Shown here in pieces: positions 1 to 8,428 of a stretch of DNA of 39,787 bases (position 1 is its first letter; the number at the start of each line of letters is the position of its first letter). Below the pieces are notes generated by a model. It worked only from the letters and a program-made list of their open reading frames with translations, made no database searches and was not told the origin of the DNA. The translations under genes were made by a program, and so were the position numbers. The stretch covers positions 44,973 through 84,759 of the forward strand of contig UEGQ01000019.1 in the NCBI GenBank assembly GCA_900466005.1. Reading direction: 5' to 3'. The stretch is from Hyphomicrobiales bacterium (GTDB taxonomy: Bacteria; Pseudomonadota; Alphaproteobacteria; Rhizobiales; Rhizobiaceae).

Positions 1-60
1 GGGGGGGATCCCTGCTGTCACTTTCGACAAACCGACCAGCAAGACTGGCACAATGCTCAC

Positions 61-107
61 CCCACCCCGGAGCTATGCTCCGACCCTCCCCCTCGAGGGG
101 AGGGTGG
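61..107. repeat. Palindromic mosaic repeat upstream of xdhB
   Basis: Two adjacent hairpins are visible: CGGAGC-TAT-GCTCCG (68-82) and CCCTCCCC / GGGGAGGG (84-91 with 97-104). An outer CCACCC / GGGTGG pair (62-67 with 102-107) encloses both. The compact GC-rich nested palindrome ends 18 nt before the xdhB start, and resembles the short palindromic intergenic elements common in rhizobial chromosomes. It would form strong RNA structure just ahead of the xdhB ribosome-binding site. The 60 bases before it hold no recognisable gene; xdhA is presumably upstream of the window. Confidence 0.6.
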
Positions 108-125
108 AACCGGGAGGCCTTTCCC

Positions 126-2465
126 ATGCATAAGCCGACCTACGAGACCTACAAGTACATCAGCGGCCCGATGCACCAGGCACTCCGCCATGATTCAGCG
201 CACAAGCATGTCGCCGGAAGTGCCGAATATATCGACGATATTCCGGAACCCGCCGGGCTGCTGCACGGTGCACTCGGGCTTGCAGACCGCGCCCATGCCG
301 AGATCCTTTCGGTGGACCTCTCGGCCGTCAAGGCGCATCCCGGCGTGGTCTGCGTACTCACCGGCGCCGACGTGCCCGGCGTCAACGACATCTCCTCCGG
401 CGGTCACCACGACGAGCCGCTGCTGGCGACCGAAGAGGTCCAGTTCCACGGCCAGCCGGTCTTCGCGGTGATCGCGACGACACGCGATGCCGCCCGCCGC
501 GCCGCTCGACTCGCGCGCATCGACTATCGCAACCTGCCGCACTGGACCGACATCGACGGCGCGATCGAAAACGGCGCGCCCCTCGTCACCGCCGGCATGA
601 CGCTCGAACGCGGCGCGCCCGAGACCGAACTCGACAATGCCGAGAACCGCCTGATCGGCGCGATGCGCATCGGCGGGCAGGAGCATTTCTACCTCGAAAG
701 CCACGTGGCGCTCGCGATCCCCGGCGAGGACGACGAGGTACAGGTCTGGTCCTCCACCCAGCATCCCTCTGAGATCCAGCATGTCGTCGGCCATGTGCTC
801 GCCATTCCGTCGAACGCGGTCACCGTCCACGTGCGGCGCATGGGCGGCGGCTTCGGCGGCAAGGAAACCCAGGGCAATCTCTTCGCCGCACTCGCAGCGC
901 TGGCGGCCAAGAAGCTCGGCCGCGCCGTCAAGTTCCGTCCCGACCGGGACGAGGATATGACGATGACCGGCAAGCGGCACGATTTCCGCATGGATTTCGA
1001 CGTCGCCTTCAACGGCGACGGACGGATTCATGCCCTCGTTGCGAATTTCGCCGCGCGCTGCGGCTATTCGGCCGACCTTTCGGGGCCGGTCACCGATCGT
1101 GCGCTCTTCCATGCCGACTCGAGCTACTTCTACCCCCATGTGAGACTGACCTCGCAACCACTTAAGACGCATAGTGTTTCCAACACGGCGTTCCGTGGCT
1201 TCGGCGGTCCGCAGGGCATGCTCGGCGGCGAGCGGATCATCGAGGAGATCGCCTATGCGCTCGGCAAGGACCCGCTCGAGGTCCGCAAGGCGAACTTCTA
1301 CGGCGCCCCCGGTTCGGGCCGTGACGTCACGCCCTACCACCAGAAGGTGGAGGACAACATCATCGCCCGCATCGTCGACGAACTTGAGAAGAGTTGCGAC
1401 TACCAGACGCGCCGCAAGGCGATCATCGACTTCAATGCGGAAAGCCCGGTCATCCGCAAGGGCATCGCGCTGACGCCGGTGAAGTTCGGCATCTCCTTCA
1501 CGATGACGGCCTTCAACCAGGCCGGCGCCCTCGTTCACGTCTACCAGGATGGCTCGATCCACCTGAACCATGGCGGCACGGAGATGGGTCAGGGGCTCTA
1601 CACGAAGGTGGCCCAGGTGCTCGCCGAAGCCTTCCAGGTCGACATCGACCGCATCAAGATCACCGCCACGACGACCGGCAAGGTTCCGAACACCTCGGCG
1701 ACCGCTGCCTCCTCCGGCTCCGATCTCAACGGCATGGCCGCCTATGACGCGGCCCGGCAGATCAAGGAGCGGCTCGTCGCCTTCGCGGTCGAGCATTTTG
1801 AGGTGCCGGCGGACGAGGTGGAGTTCCTGCCGAACCGGGTGCGGGTCGGCAATCTCGAAATCCCCTTTCCCGACTTCGTGAGACAAGCCTATTTCGCCCG
1901 CGTCCAGCTTTCGGCCGCCGGTTTCTACAAGACCCCGAAGATCCACTGGGACCGGGCCGCCGGGCGCGGCACGCCCTTCTACTACTTCGCCTATGGCGCG
2001 GCCTGTTCGGAAGTATCGATCGATACGCTGACCGGCGAATACGTCATCGACCGCACCGACATCCTGCACGACGTCGGCAAGTCGCTCAATCCGGCGATCG
2101 ACATCGGGCAGATCGAGGGCGGCTTCGTCCAGGGCATGGGCTGGCTGACGACCGAGGAACTCTGGTGGGACGACAAGGGCAGGCTCCGCACCCACGCGCC
2201 CTCCACCTACAAGATCCCGCTCGCCTCCGACCGGCCGAAGATCTTCAACACGCGCCTTGCCGAATGGTCGGAAAATGCCGAGCCGACCATCGGCCGCTCG
2301 AAGGCTGTCGGCGAACCGCCGCTCATGCTGGCGATCTCGGTGCTCGAAGCGCTCTCGATGGCGGTCGCAAGCGTCGCGGATTACAAGGTCTGCCCGCGCC
2401 TCGACACCCCGGCCACGTCCGAGCGGGTGCTGATGGCCGTCGAGCGGCTGAAGGCTAGCGGCTGA
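126..2465 (+). CDS. xdhB: Xanthine dehydrogenase molybdopterin-binding subunit XdhB
   Basis: This is the large molybdenum-cofactor subunit of cytoplasmic xanthine dehydrogenase, which oxidises hypoxanthine and xanthine to urate and passes electrons through the FeS/FAD subunit XdhA (not in the window). The 779-residue product has the usual length. It shows an N-terminal hammerhead domain, the glycine-rich GGGFGGKE cofactor loop near residue 240, and a C-terminal VGEPP motif. The Glu of that motif is residue 730, the number I recall for the catalytic base of the Rhodobacter capsulatus enzyme. The start MHKPTYETYKY is preceded by a GGGAGG-like site; a longer frame opening at 75 lies inside a palindromic repeat and is unlikely. 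XdhC follows after a 311-nt repeat-bearing gap. Confidence 0.96.
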   Translation: MHKPTYETYKYISGPMHQALRHDSAHKHVAGSAEYIDDIPEPAGLLHGALGLADRAHAEILSVDLSAVKAHPGVVCVLTGADVPGVNDISSGGHHDEPLLATEEVQFHGQPVFAVIATTRDAARRAARLARIDYRNLPHWTDIDGAIENGAPLVTAGMTLERGAPETELDNAENRLIGAMRIGGQEHFYLESHVALAIPGEDDEVQVWSSTQHPSEIQHVVGHVLAIPSNAVTVHVRRMGGGFGGKETQGNLFAALAALAAKKLGRAVKFRPDRDEDMTMTGKRHDFRMDFDVAFNGDGRIHALVANFAARCGYSADLSGPVTDRALFHADSSYFYPHVRLTSQPLKTHSVSNTAFRGFGGPQGMLGGERIIEEIAYALGKDPLEVRKANFYGAPGSGRDVTPYHQKVEDNIIARIVDELEKSCDYQTRRKAIIDFNAESPVIRKGIALTPVKFGISFTMTAFNQAGALVHVYQDGSIHLNHGGTEMGQGLYTKVAQVLAEAFQVDIDRIKITATTTGKVPNTSATAASSGSDLNGMAAYDAARQIKERLVAFAVEHFEVPADEVEFLPNRVRVGNLEIPFPDFVRQAYFARVQLSAAGFYKTPKIHWDRAAGRGTPFYYFAYGAACSEVSIDTLTGEYVIDRTDILHDVGKSLNPAIDIGQIEGGFVQGMGWLTTEELWWDDKGRLRTHAPSTYKIPLASDRPKIFNTRLAEWSENAEPTIGRSKAVGEPPLMLAISVLEALSMAVASVADYKVCPRLDTPATSERVLMAVERLKASG

Positions 2466-2493
2466 GGCATGATTTCGGCGCAGCAGGAGCTTC

Positions 2494-2541
2494 ACCCCCC
2501 TCTGTCCTGCCGGACATCTCCCCCTCAAGGGGGGAGATCGG
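2494..2541 (+). repeat. Rhizobial palindromic repeat, copy 1
   Basis: The core ATCTCCCCC-TCAA-GGGGGGAGAT is a near-perfect palindrome (about 2516-2538). It is preceded by a conserved arm containing CTGTCCTGCCGGAC. The same unit recurs in opposite orientation at 2721-2768. This is a very common intergenic repeat type in rhizobial genomes, from memory of the sequence style. It sits just after the xdhB stop codon. Confidence 0.75.
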
Positions 2542-2720
2542 CGAGAGGCACGACCCGGCGCGAGAAGGATCTCCTCGACCTGACCGCTGATCCAGAGCCC
2601 GGAGCACGACCCGGCTCACAGGCACTGTTACGTCGTTGGCTCGTGAGACAGGACCACCAGCATGGAAGATCCGGGATAGCCTGCCTTATCTACCGTTGGA
2701 AGGCGAAACGGCGGGGCTGG

Positions 2721-2768
2721 CCGATCTCCCCCCTTGAGGGGGAGATGCCCGGCAGGGCAGAGGGGGGT
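2721..2768 (-). repeat. Rhizobial palindromic repeat, copy 2 (inverted)
   Basis: This is the reverse complement of the 2494-2541 unit, with few differences (CTGCCCTGCCGGGC instead of CTGTCCTGCCGGAC). The two copies face each other across about 180 bp, so the xdhB-xdhC transcript could fold into one long hairpin or two local ones. The copy ends about 8 nt before the xdhC start codon and therefore displaces or supplies its leader. I see no gene in the enclosed 2542-2720 segment. Confidence 0.75.
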
Positions 2769-2776
2769 ATCGAAGG

Positions 2777-3586
2777 ATGACATCGCCTTCCCTCCCCGGC
2801 TTTCTCGCCACCCATCCCGCGCTCGTTCTAGTCGAGGTCCGCGAGGCGAAAGGATCGACCCCACGCGAGGCCGGGGCCTACATGCTTGTCGCACCCGAGG
2901 CGCTGTGGGGCACGATCGGCGGCGGGCAGATGGAATTGCTGGCGATCGAGAAGGCCAGGGCGATGCTCGCCGGAGGCGAGACCGAAGGCGAACTCGACCT
3001 CCCGCTCGGCCCGGACATCGGCCAGTGCTGCGGCGGCCGTGTCGTCATCGACCTGAAACGGCTCAGGGAAGAAGAACGCCTGCGGCTTCTCGCGCGCGAG
3101 GAGAAGGCGCGGAGAGACCTGCCGCAGGTCTTCGTCTTCGGCGCCGGCCATGTCGGTCTGGCGCTGGCCGCCGCGCTCGCGCCGCTGCCGGTCGCGACCA
3201 CCGTCGTCGAAACCCGCTCCGATGCCATCGAGGACCTTCCGCCCGGAGTCGCGGGACGGCTGGCCGCCCTGCCGGAGGCCGTCGTCGCAGAGATCCCCGC
3301 GGGCGGCGCGGCGGTCATCCTCACCCACGACCACGCCCTTGATTTCCTCATCACCCGCGAGGCGCTCGCCCGCGACGATCTCGCCTATGTCGGGATGATC
3401 GGTTCGGCGACCAAGCGGGCGACGTTCGAGAGCGCCATGCGGCGCGAGGGCTTCGCTGCCAAGCGGCTCGCCCGGCTGGTTCTGCCGATCGGCGGCAACG
3501 CGGTCAGGGACAAGCGGCCGTCCGTCATCGCCGCAATGGTGGCGGCGGAACTGTTGGCTGTTCTTCTGGGGAAACGCGGCTCATAG
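2777..3586 (+). CDS. xdhC: Xanthine dehydrogenase accessory protein XdhC
   Basis: XdhC binds the molybdenum cofactor, promotes its sulfuration and hands it to XdhB. The 269-residue product shows the family's N-terminal domain with KGSTPRE and TIGGGQME, an IGQCCGGR motif, and a C-terminal Rossmann fold opened by VFGAGHVG near residue 121. The ending VRDKRPSVIAAMVAAELL is typical of the family. The ATG chosen gives the family N-terminus, but GAAGG abuts it, so spacing of the ribosome site is poor. The leader is largely a palindromic repeat. It probably belongs to the xdh transcript, although the repeats could uncouple its expression from xdhB. Confidence 0.93.
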   Translation: MTSPSLPGFLATHPALVLVEVREAKGSTPREAGAYMLVAPEALWGTIGGGQMELLAIEKARAMLAGGETEGELDLPLGPDIGQCCGGRVVIDLKRLREEERLRLLAREEKARRDLPQVFVFGAGHVGLALAAALAPLPVATTVVETRSDAIEDLPPGVAGRLAALPEAVVAEIPAGGAAVILTHDHALDFLITREALARDDLAYVGMIGSATKRATFESAMRREGFAAKRLARLVLPIGGNAVRDKRPSVIAAMVAAELLAVLLGKRGS

Positions 3587-3588
3587 CG

Positions 3589-3834
3589 TCAGACACTGCG
3601 CGGCGGATGGCACAGCAAGGCTGTTCGCAGCTCGTCCGCGCCGCAGGTCGCCCCCCGCGGCCGGCGTCCGTCGCGCAGGCCGACATCCCGCAAGAACGAC
3701 TCCGGCATCGAGGCGACATCAAGCCTGTTGGTGCGTGACCGAAAAAGGTGTCGCAGCAAACCGAGACCGAAGAAACGAGATCTGCGCCCGACCTCTGTTG
3801 GGCCTGCGACCCTATTTTCCGGATCGAGAAGCAT
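3589..3834 (-). CDS. Small DUF1127-like protein
   Basis: The 81-residue basic protein contains RTNRLDVASMPESFLRDVGL, which resembles the DUF1127 pattern of an arginine-rich stretch followed by a 'lL.DiGl' core. DUF1127 peptides are abundant in rhizobia, and some affect phosphate, carbon or RNA metabolism. The ATG at 3834 has a strong GGAAGGA site 7 nt upstream; an in-frame ATG at 3915 would extend it across the LysR start and lacks such a site. It is convergent with xdhC and divergent from the LysR gene, so its promoter lies in or beside the LysR leader. The C-terminal tail after the motif is longer than usual. Family assignment is tentative. Confidence 0.6.
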   Translation of the reverse strand: MLLDPENRVAGPTEVGRRSRFFGLGLLRHLFRSRTNRLDVASMPESFLRDVGLRDGRRPRGATCGADELRTALLCHPPRSV

Positions 3835-3934
3835 TTTTTCGTCCTTCCATTCGTTGGACACAGCCGTAGAATGCACCGGCCTGCGATCGCAATCCAATCG
3901 AATGATCGTCTGCATGGATCAGGAGAACTTATGC

Positions 3935-4858
3935 ATGAAGATGGCGAGACAATTTCCCCTGAATGCGCTGCGCGTCTTCGAAGCGGTCGCCCGTCACATG
4001 AGTTTCACCCGTGCCGGCGAAGAACTCGGCATGACCCAGACAGCCGTCAGCTACCAGATCAAGCTGCTCGAGGAGAATATCGGCGAACCGCTCTTCCTGC
4101 GCCGGCCGCGTCAGATCACACTCACCGACGCCGGTGAGAGACTCGCGCCGAAGGTGGGAGACGCCTTCCGCGCGCTTCACGAAGCCGTCGCCGGCGTACG
4201 CCGGACGAGCGACGAGATGCTCAACATCCATTGCACGGCGACCTTCGCCGCGCGGTGGCTTGCCCGCCATCTCGGTTCCTTCCAGCTCGAAAACCCGACC
4301 ATCGCGGTGCGGCTCGAAACCTCCCACACACTGATCGACTTTGCACGGACCGAGACCGATCTCGCCATCCGTTGGGGCAAAGGTGACTGGCCGGGCTTGC
4401 GGCGTCACTTCCTCATGCGTGGCCATTTCACGCCGATGCTGAGCCCGGCGCTCGCGGAAAGCATCGGCGGCATTACGAAACCCGAGGATTTGCTGAAGCT
4501 CAGGATCATCGATCCCCGCGACCCCTGGTGGCAAACCTGGTTTGCTGCCGCGGGCCTTGCCGACGTCGATCTGGCCGAGAGACAAAGCAGCAAGCTCGGC
4601 GCGCAGGCGTTCGAGGCGGCGGCAGCAATCGCCGGGCACGGTGTTGCTATCCTTACGCCCGAGTTCTATGCCGACGACGTCGCTCTCGGACGGCTGATAC
4701 AGCCTTTCGACATACTGGGGGACGATGGCGGGCATTACTGGCTCGTCTATCCGGAAGCACGGCGCAACTCGCCGAAGATCCGCGCCTTCCGGGAGTTCCT
4801 CCGCAAGACCATGCCGACCTTCGATCTCGAAGGTCAGTATCCCATGTCGGGCGCATAG
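3935..4858 (+). CDS. LysR-family regulator, GcvA-like
   Basis: The product is a 307-residue DNA-binding regulator. Its N-terminal winged helix-turn-helix (residues about 5-65, including NALRVFEAVARHMSFTRAGE and the recognition segment TQTAVSYQIKLLE) precedes a substrate-binding-like domain typical of GcvA/AmpR relatives. ATG 3935 is preferred because AGGAG stands 9 nt upstream and it yields MKMARQFPLNALRVF. It sits between xdhC and puuD, so control of purine catabolism in response to a pathway metabolite is plausible but inferred. Its 3' end overlaps the convergent exported-protein gene by 25 nt. Confidence 0.88.
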   Translation: MKMARQFPLNALRVFEAVARHMSFTRAGEELGMTQTAVSYQIKLLEENIGEPLFLRRPRQITLTDAGERLAPKVGDAFRALHEAVAGVRRTSDEMLNIHCTATFAARWLARHLGSFQLENPTIAVRLETSHTLIDFARTETDLAIRWGKGDWPGLRRHFLMRGHFTPMLSPALAESIGGITKPEDLLKLRIIDPRDPWWQTWFAAAGLADVDLAERQSSKLGAQAFEAAAAIAGHGVAILTPEFYADDVALGRLIQPFDILGDDGGHYWLVYPEARRNSPKIRAFREFLRKTMPTFDLEGQYPMSGA

Positions 4859-5166
4859 AAGCAGCGCAACGTGTCCTCGTTGGGAAAAAGGCAGAGGTGG
4901 TATTCCTCGTCCTGCGAACGCCGGGCGCCGCTCTGAGGCAAGGTAAAGTCGTGGCGCCGCGTCACCAGCCGATGGTCGCCCGGCCCGACCGTTATCTCGT
5001 AGCCGTTCCGTGTGACCCTGACGCTCCTCGATGGAATCGTCTGGCAGTCGCCACTCGCATGATCGCCATTGCAGCAGTAAGCGTCGTAGGACCAGCCGGT
5101 TGCGGCGTCGTGGGCATGAGCCGGCAGCGCAAGGATCATCATAAGCCACGCAAGAGGACCGCGCAT
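4834..5166 (-). CDS. Small exported cysteine-containing protein
   Basis: The 110-residue protein starts with a short signal peptide (MRGPLAWLMMILALPAHAHD, cleavage probably after AHA). The mature part has five cysteines, in YCCNGDHASGDC near the N-terminus and in LCLF and LRCF near the C-terminus, suggesting periplasmic disulfides. The gene has a clear GGAAGGAG site 8 nt before ATG. Similar short secreted proteins with a 'YCCNG..DC' motif occur widely in rhizobia as hypothetical proteins; I know no function. It overlaps the LysR gene tail to tail by 25 nt. Confidence 0.8.
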   Translation of the reverse strand: MRGPLAWLMMILALPAHAHDAATGWSYDAYCCNGDHASGDCQTIPSRSVRVTRNGYEITVGPGDHRLVTRRHDFTLPQSGARRSQDEEYHLCLFPNEDTLRCFYAPDMGY

Positions 5167-5381
5167 GTCTCACGCTCCTTCCCCTGCCTTCAGGATAGGC
5201 AGGTGAAAAGCCGCAACGGCGCAATCGTGCCGCACAGCTTTGTTCCCTGACGGCGGTAACGGAAGGAACGCAGCTAAGTTCCCGTGGACCCGGACGACGG
5301 GCGGGCTTCGCCCCTTCCCTCGCCCCTTGTTTTTCTGCAATCTGCCGACTCGGGAGGCTGGTTCTCCATGAGGGGTTGTCG

Positions 5382-6620
5382 ATGTATGAATTCGCCATTG
5401 CCTGGGAATGGCTGTCGTTCGCGGCACGCTGGTTGCACGTCATTACCGCGATTGCCTGGATCGGGTCGTCCTTCTATTTCATCGCGCTCGACCTCGGGCT
5501 GGTGAAGCGGCCGCATCTGCCGGTCGGCGCCTATGGCGAGGAATGGCAGGTCCATGGCGGCGGCTTCTACCATATCCAGAAATACCTGGTCGCACCGGCC
5601 ACGATGCCGGAGCACCTGACCTGGTTCAAATGGGAGTCCTACGCCACCTGGCTCTCGGGCTTTGCCATGCTGGCCGTCGTCTATTACGGCGGCGCCGATC
5701 TCTTCCTGATCGATCGTCACGTACTCGACCTCACCCAATGGCAGGCGATCGGCCTTTCCGCCGGGTCGCTCGCGGTCGGCTGGATCATCTACGATCTCCT
5801 CTGCAAGTCGCCGCTCGGCAGAAACATCTGGGGCCTGATGGCGCTGCTCTATGTCGCGCTTGTCGCCATGGCCTGGGGCTATACGCAGGTCTTCACCGGC
5901 CGCGCCGCCTTCCTGCATCTCGGCGCCTTCACCGCGACCATCATGTCGGCCAACGTCTTCTTCATCATCATCCCGAACCAGAAGATCGTCGTTGCCGATC
6001 TGATCGCCGGCCGCACGCCCGACCCGAAATACGGAGTCATCGCCAAGCAGCGCTCGCTGCACAACAACTACCTGACGCTGCCCGTCATCTTCTTCATGCT
6101 GTCGAACCACTATCCGCTGGCCTTCGCCACGGCCTACAACTGGGTGATCGCAGCGCTGGTCTTCCTGATGGGCGTCACCATCCGGCACTGGTTCAACACC
6201 GTGCATGCGCGCAAGGGCCGGCCGCTCTGGACCTGGATGCTGACGACGGTGATCTTCATCGTGATCATGTGGCTTTCGACGGTCCAGAAGCCGCCTGCGG
6301 AGGGCGAGGAAAGCTCGGTTGCTCCCGTCTACCGCCAGTTTGCGGAGAATCCGCATTTTTCCGCCGCCCGCGACGTCGTGCAGTCGCGCTGCTCCATGTG
6401 CCATGCGGAACAGCCGGTCTGGGAAGGAATCCCGCGGCCGCCGAAGGGCGTCAAGCTCGAAACAGATGCGGACATCGCGGCCCATGCACGGGAAATCTAC
6501 TTGCAGGCGGGGCGCACCCATGCCATGCCGCCCGGCAACATAACCGAGGTGAGCGGCGAGGAACGCGCGCTGCTCGTCGCCTGGTTCGAAAGCGCCGTGG
6601 AGGAAAACAGGACCCGATGA
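5382..6620 (+). CDS. puuD: Membrane urate oxidase with C-terminal cytochrome c domain PuuD
   Basis: PuuD oxidises urate to 5-hydroxyisourate at the inner membrane and delivers electrons to its own cytochrome c domain rather than to oxygen directly. The 412-residue product has about eight hydrophobic helices (first WLHVITAIAWIGSSFYFIAL) and then a soluble c-type haem domain with CSMCH, first Cys at residue 337. The C-terminus has a heme-c style MPPGN motif with the probable Met ligand. ATG 5382 has GAGG about 8 nt upstream; an in-frame TTG two codons earlier is an alternative. The stop overlaps the guaD start (ATGA), indicating coupled translation. Confidence 0.94.
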   Translation: MYEFAIAWEWLSFAARWLHVITAIAWIGSSFYFIALDLGLVKRPHLPVGAYGEEWQVHGGGFYHIQKYLVAPATMPEHLTWFKWESYATWLSGFAMLAVVYYGGADLFLIDRHVLDLTQWQAIGLSAGSLAVGWIIYDLLCKSPLGRNIWGLMALLYVALVAMAWGYTQVFTGRAAFLHLGAFTATIMSANVFFIIIPNQKIVVADLIAGRTPDPKYGVIAKQRSLHNNYLTLPVIFFMLSNHYPLAFATAYNWVIAALVFLMGVTIRHWFNTVHARKGRPLWTWMLTTVIFIVIMWLSTVQKPPAEGEESSVAPVYRQFAENPHFSAARDVVQSRCSMCHAEQPVWEGIPRPPKGVKLETDADIAAHAREIYLQAGRTHAMPPGNITEVSGEERALLVAWFESAVEENRTR

Positions 6621-7936
6621 ACGACAGGACGATTATCCGCGGCCGGCTTCTCTCCTTCCTCCGCAAGCCGGAATCGGCGAGCGATGAGGGATGCTATCGT
6701 TACGAGAGTAACGGCGCGCTGATCGTCGAGGGCGGTCGGATCGTCGCCTGCGGCGCCTATGCAGACGTGAAGGACAAGGCGCCGGAGGGGACACGCGAGA
6801 TCGACCATCGACCCCATCTGCTGATGCCCGGCTTCATCGACACCCACCTGCATTTTCCGCAGATGCAGGTGATCGGCTCCTATGCCGGCGGTCTTCTCGA
6901 ATGGCTGAACACCTATACCTTCCCGGAGGAACGCCGGTTCGCCGACGCGGCTCACGCCGGGCGGATCGCGGCCGAATTCTTCGACGAGCTGCTGCGCAAC
7001 GGCACGACGACTGCCGTCGCCTACTGCACGGTGCACAAGACCTCCGCCGACGCCTATTTCGCCGAGAGTCTCGGGCGCGGCATGCTGATGCTCGGCGGCA
7101 AGGTGATGATGGACCGCAATGCCCCGGAAGGTCTCCTCGATACGCCGGAACAGGCCTATGAGGAAACCAAGGCGGTGATTGCGGCCTGGCATGGCCGCGG
7201 CCGCAATCACGTCGCAATCACACCGCGCTTCGCCATCACCTCGACGCCGGAACAGATGGAGGTCGCCCGCACACTCGCCGGCGAATTCCCGGACCTCCAC
7301 ATCCAGACCCACCTGTCGGAAAACCACGACGAGATCCGCTACACCTGCGAGCTATTCCCCGAGGCGAAGGACTATACGGACATCTACGCCCGCTACGGCC
7401 TGCTCGGACCGAAAAGCCTGTTCGGACACGCGATCCACCTCTCCGAGCGTGAGGCCGATGCGATGAGCGAAACCCGCTCGGTCGCCGTGCACTGCCCGAC
7501 CTCAAACCTCTTCCTCGGTTCCGGGCTCTTTCCCTGGCGGACCTACGAGCGGCGCGGCAAGCCGCTCAGGATCGCCGTCGCGACGGACGTCGGCGGCGGC
7601 ACGAGCTATTCCATGTTCTCCACCATGGCCGAGGCCTACAAGATCCAGCAATTGCTGGGCGAGCGCCTCAATCCGCTCGAGAGCTTCTACCACATGACGC
7701 TCGGCAATGCGGAAGCCCTGTCGCTCTCCGACCGGATCGGCACACTGGAACCCGGCACGGATGCCGATTTCATCGTCCTCGATGCCGCGGCGACGCCGGT
7801 GATGAAACTGCGGATGGAAACGATCACCACGCTTACGGAGGAACTCTTCCTCCTGCAGACGCTCGGCGACGACCGCTCCGTAGTCGAAACCTATGTGGCC
7901 GGCAAACCAATGAAGCGGGCGACATCGCCGGCCTGA
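6617..7936 (+). CDS. guaD: Guanine deaminase
   Basis: Guanine deaminase hydrolyses guanine to xanthine and ammonia, feeding XdhABC. The 439-residue amidohydrolase has the metal-binding H-x-H in PGFIDTHLHFPQ (His77 and His79), further metal or substrate residues in QTHLSEN and GHAIHLSE, and the TDVGGGTSYSM segment with the catalytic Asp. The ending DADFIVLD is typical of the superfamily. Length matches bacterial GuaD. The start overlaps the puuD stop by four bases. The guaD-puuD pairing places guanine entry and urate oxidation in one transcript. Confidence 0.94.
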   Translation: MNDRTIIRGRLLSFLRKPESASDEGCYRYESNGALIVEGGRIVACGAYADVKDKAPEGTREIDHRPHLLMPGFIDTHLHFPQMQVIGSYAGGLLEWLNTYTFPEERRFADAAHAGRIAAEFFDELLRNGTTTAVAYCTVHKTSADAYFAESLGRGMLMLGGKVMMDRNAPEGLLDTPEQAYEETKAVIAAWHGRGRNHVAITPRFAITSTPEQMEVARTLAGEFPDLHIQTHLSENHDEIRYTCELFPEAKDYTDIYARYGLLGPKSLFGHAIHLSEREADAMSETRSVAVHCPTSNLFLGSGLFPWRTYERRGKPLRIAVATDVGGGTSYSMFSTMAEAYKIQQLLGERLNPLESFYHMTLGNAEALSLSDRIGTLEPGTDADFIVLDAAATPVMKLRMETITTLTEELFLLQTLGDDRSVVETYVAGKPMKRATSPA

Positions 7937-7957
7937 ACCGCATTCGGGAGATCGATC

Positions 7958-8398
7958 ATGGCTTGGCTGATGCTGAACCTCTTCGTCGGAACCGTGATGA
8001 TCTCCCTGAACGTGGTCATCCACAGTTTCGGGCTGATCTGGGTGACCCACGCCATGGGCTGGATCACCGATCGCTGGAGACTGCACGGTCACCGCAGCCA
8101 CATGCTCGCGATGAACAGCGTCGTCATCGGCGTCTTTGCCGTCCTCACCTGTGAAGTCTGGCTCTGGGCGATCTGCTACGAGCTGATTGGTATCGTTTCG
8201 GATTTCCCGACAGCCCTCTATTTTTCGACCGTGACCTTCGCCACCGTCGGCTACGGCGACATCGTCGCCCATTCCGACTGGCGCATGCTCACGGCCCTGG
8301 AGGGCGTGTGCGGTTTTCTGCTGATCGGCTGGTCGACGGCCTATCTGGTCGCGGCCGGCATCCGCGTCGGCCCCTTCCGCTCGGGCGAGCACTTCTGA
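7958..8398 (+). CDS. Two-pore-domain-type potassium channel-like protein
   Basis: The 146-residue protein has an N-terminal hydrophobic helix (about 5-30), a second helix (about 52-78), a pore loop with the canonical K+ selectivity filter TVGYGD at 96-101, and a final helix (about 110-132). This matches the ion channel domain (Ion_trans_2 type) without a cytoplasmic ligand-binding domain. A GGGAG site precedes the ATG. It follows guaD by 21 nt and could share its transcript; a link with purine use is not established. Small channels of this type are common in alphaproteobacteria and often unstudied. Confidence 0.8.
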   Translation: MAWLMLNLFVGTVMISLNVVIHSFGLIWVTHAMGWITDRWRLHGHRSHMLAMNSVVIGVFAVLTCEVWLWAICYELIGIVSDFPTALYFSTVTFATVGYGDIVAHSDWRMLTALEGVCGFLLIGWSTAYLVAAGIRVGPFRSGEHF

Positions 8399-8428
8399 CG
8401 GGAAGCGCCGTAGACCGCGCTCTTCCTG

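Noticed and set aside
195..2528. 777-codon open frame on the minus strand across xdhB
   Set aside because: Antisense shadow produced by high-GC third positions of xdhB; no family similarity and no ribosome site.
3929..5443. 504-codon minus-strand open frame across the LysR gene
   Set aside because: Shadow of the LysR gene and of the small exported gene, whose own frame has a signal peptide and ribosome site.
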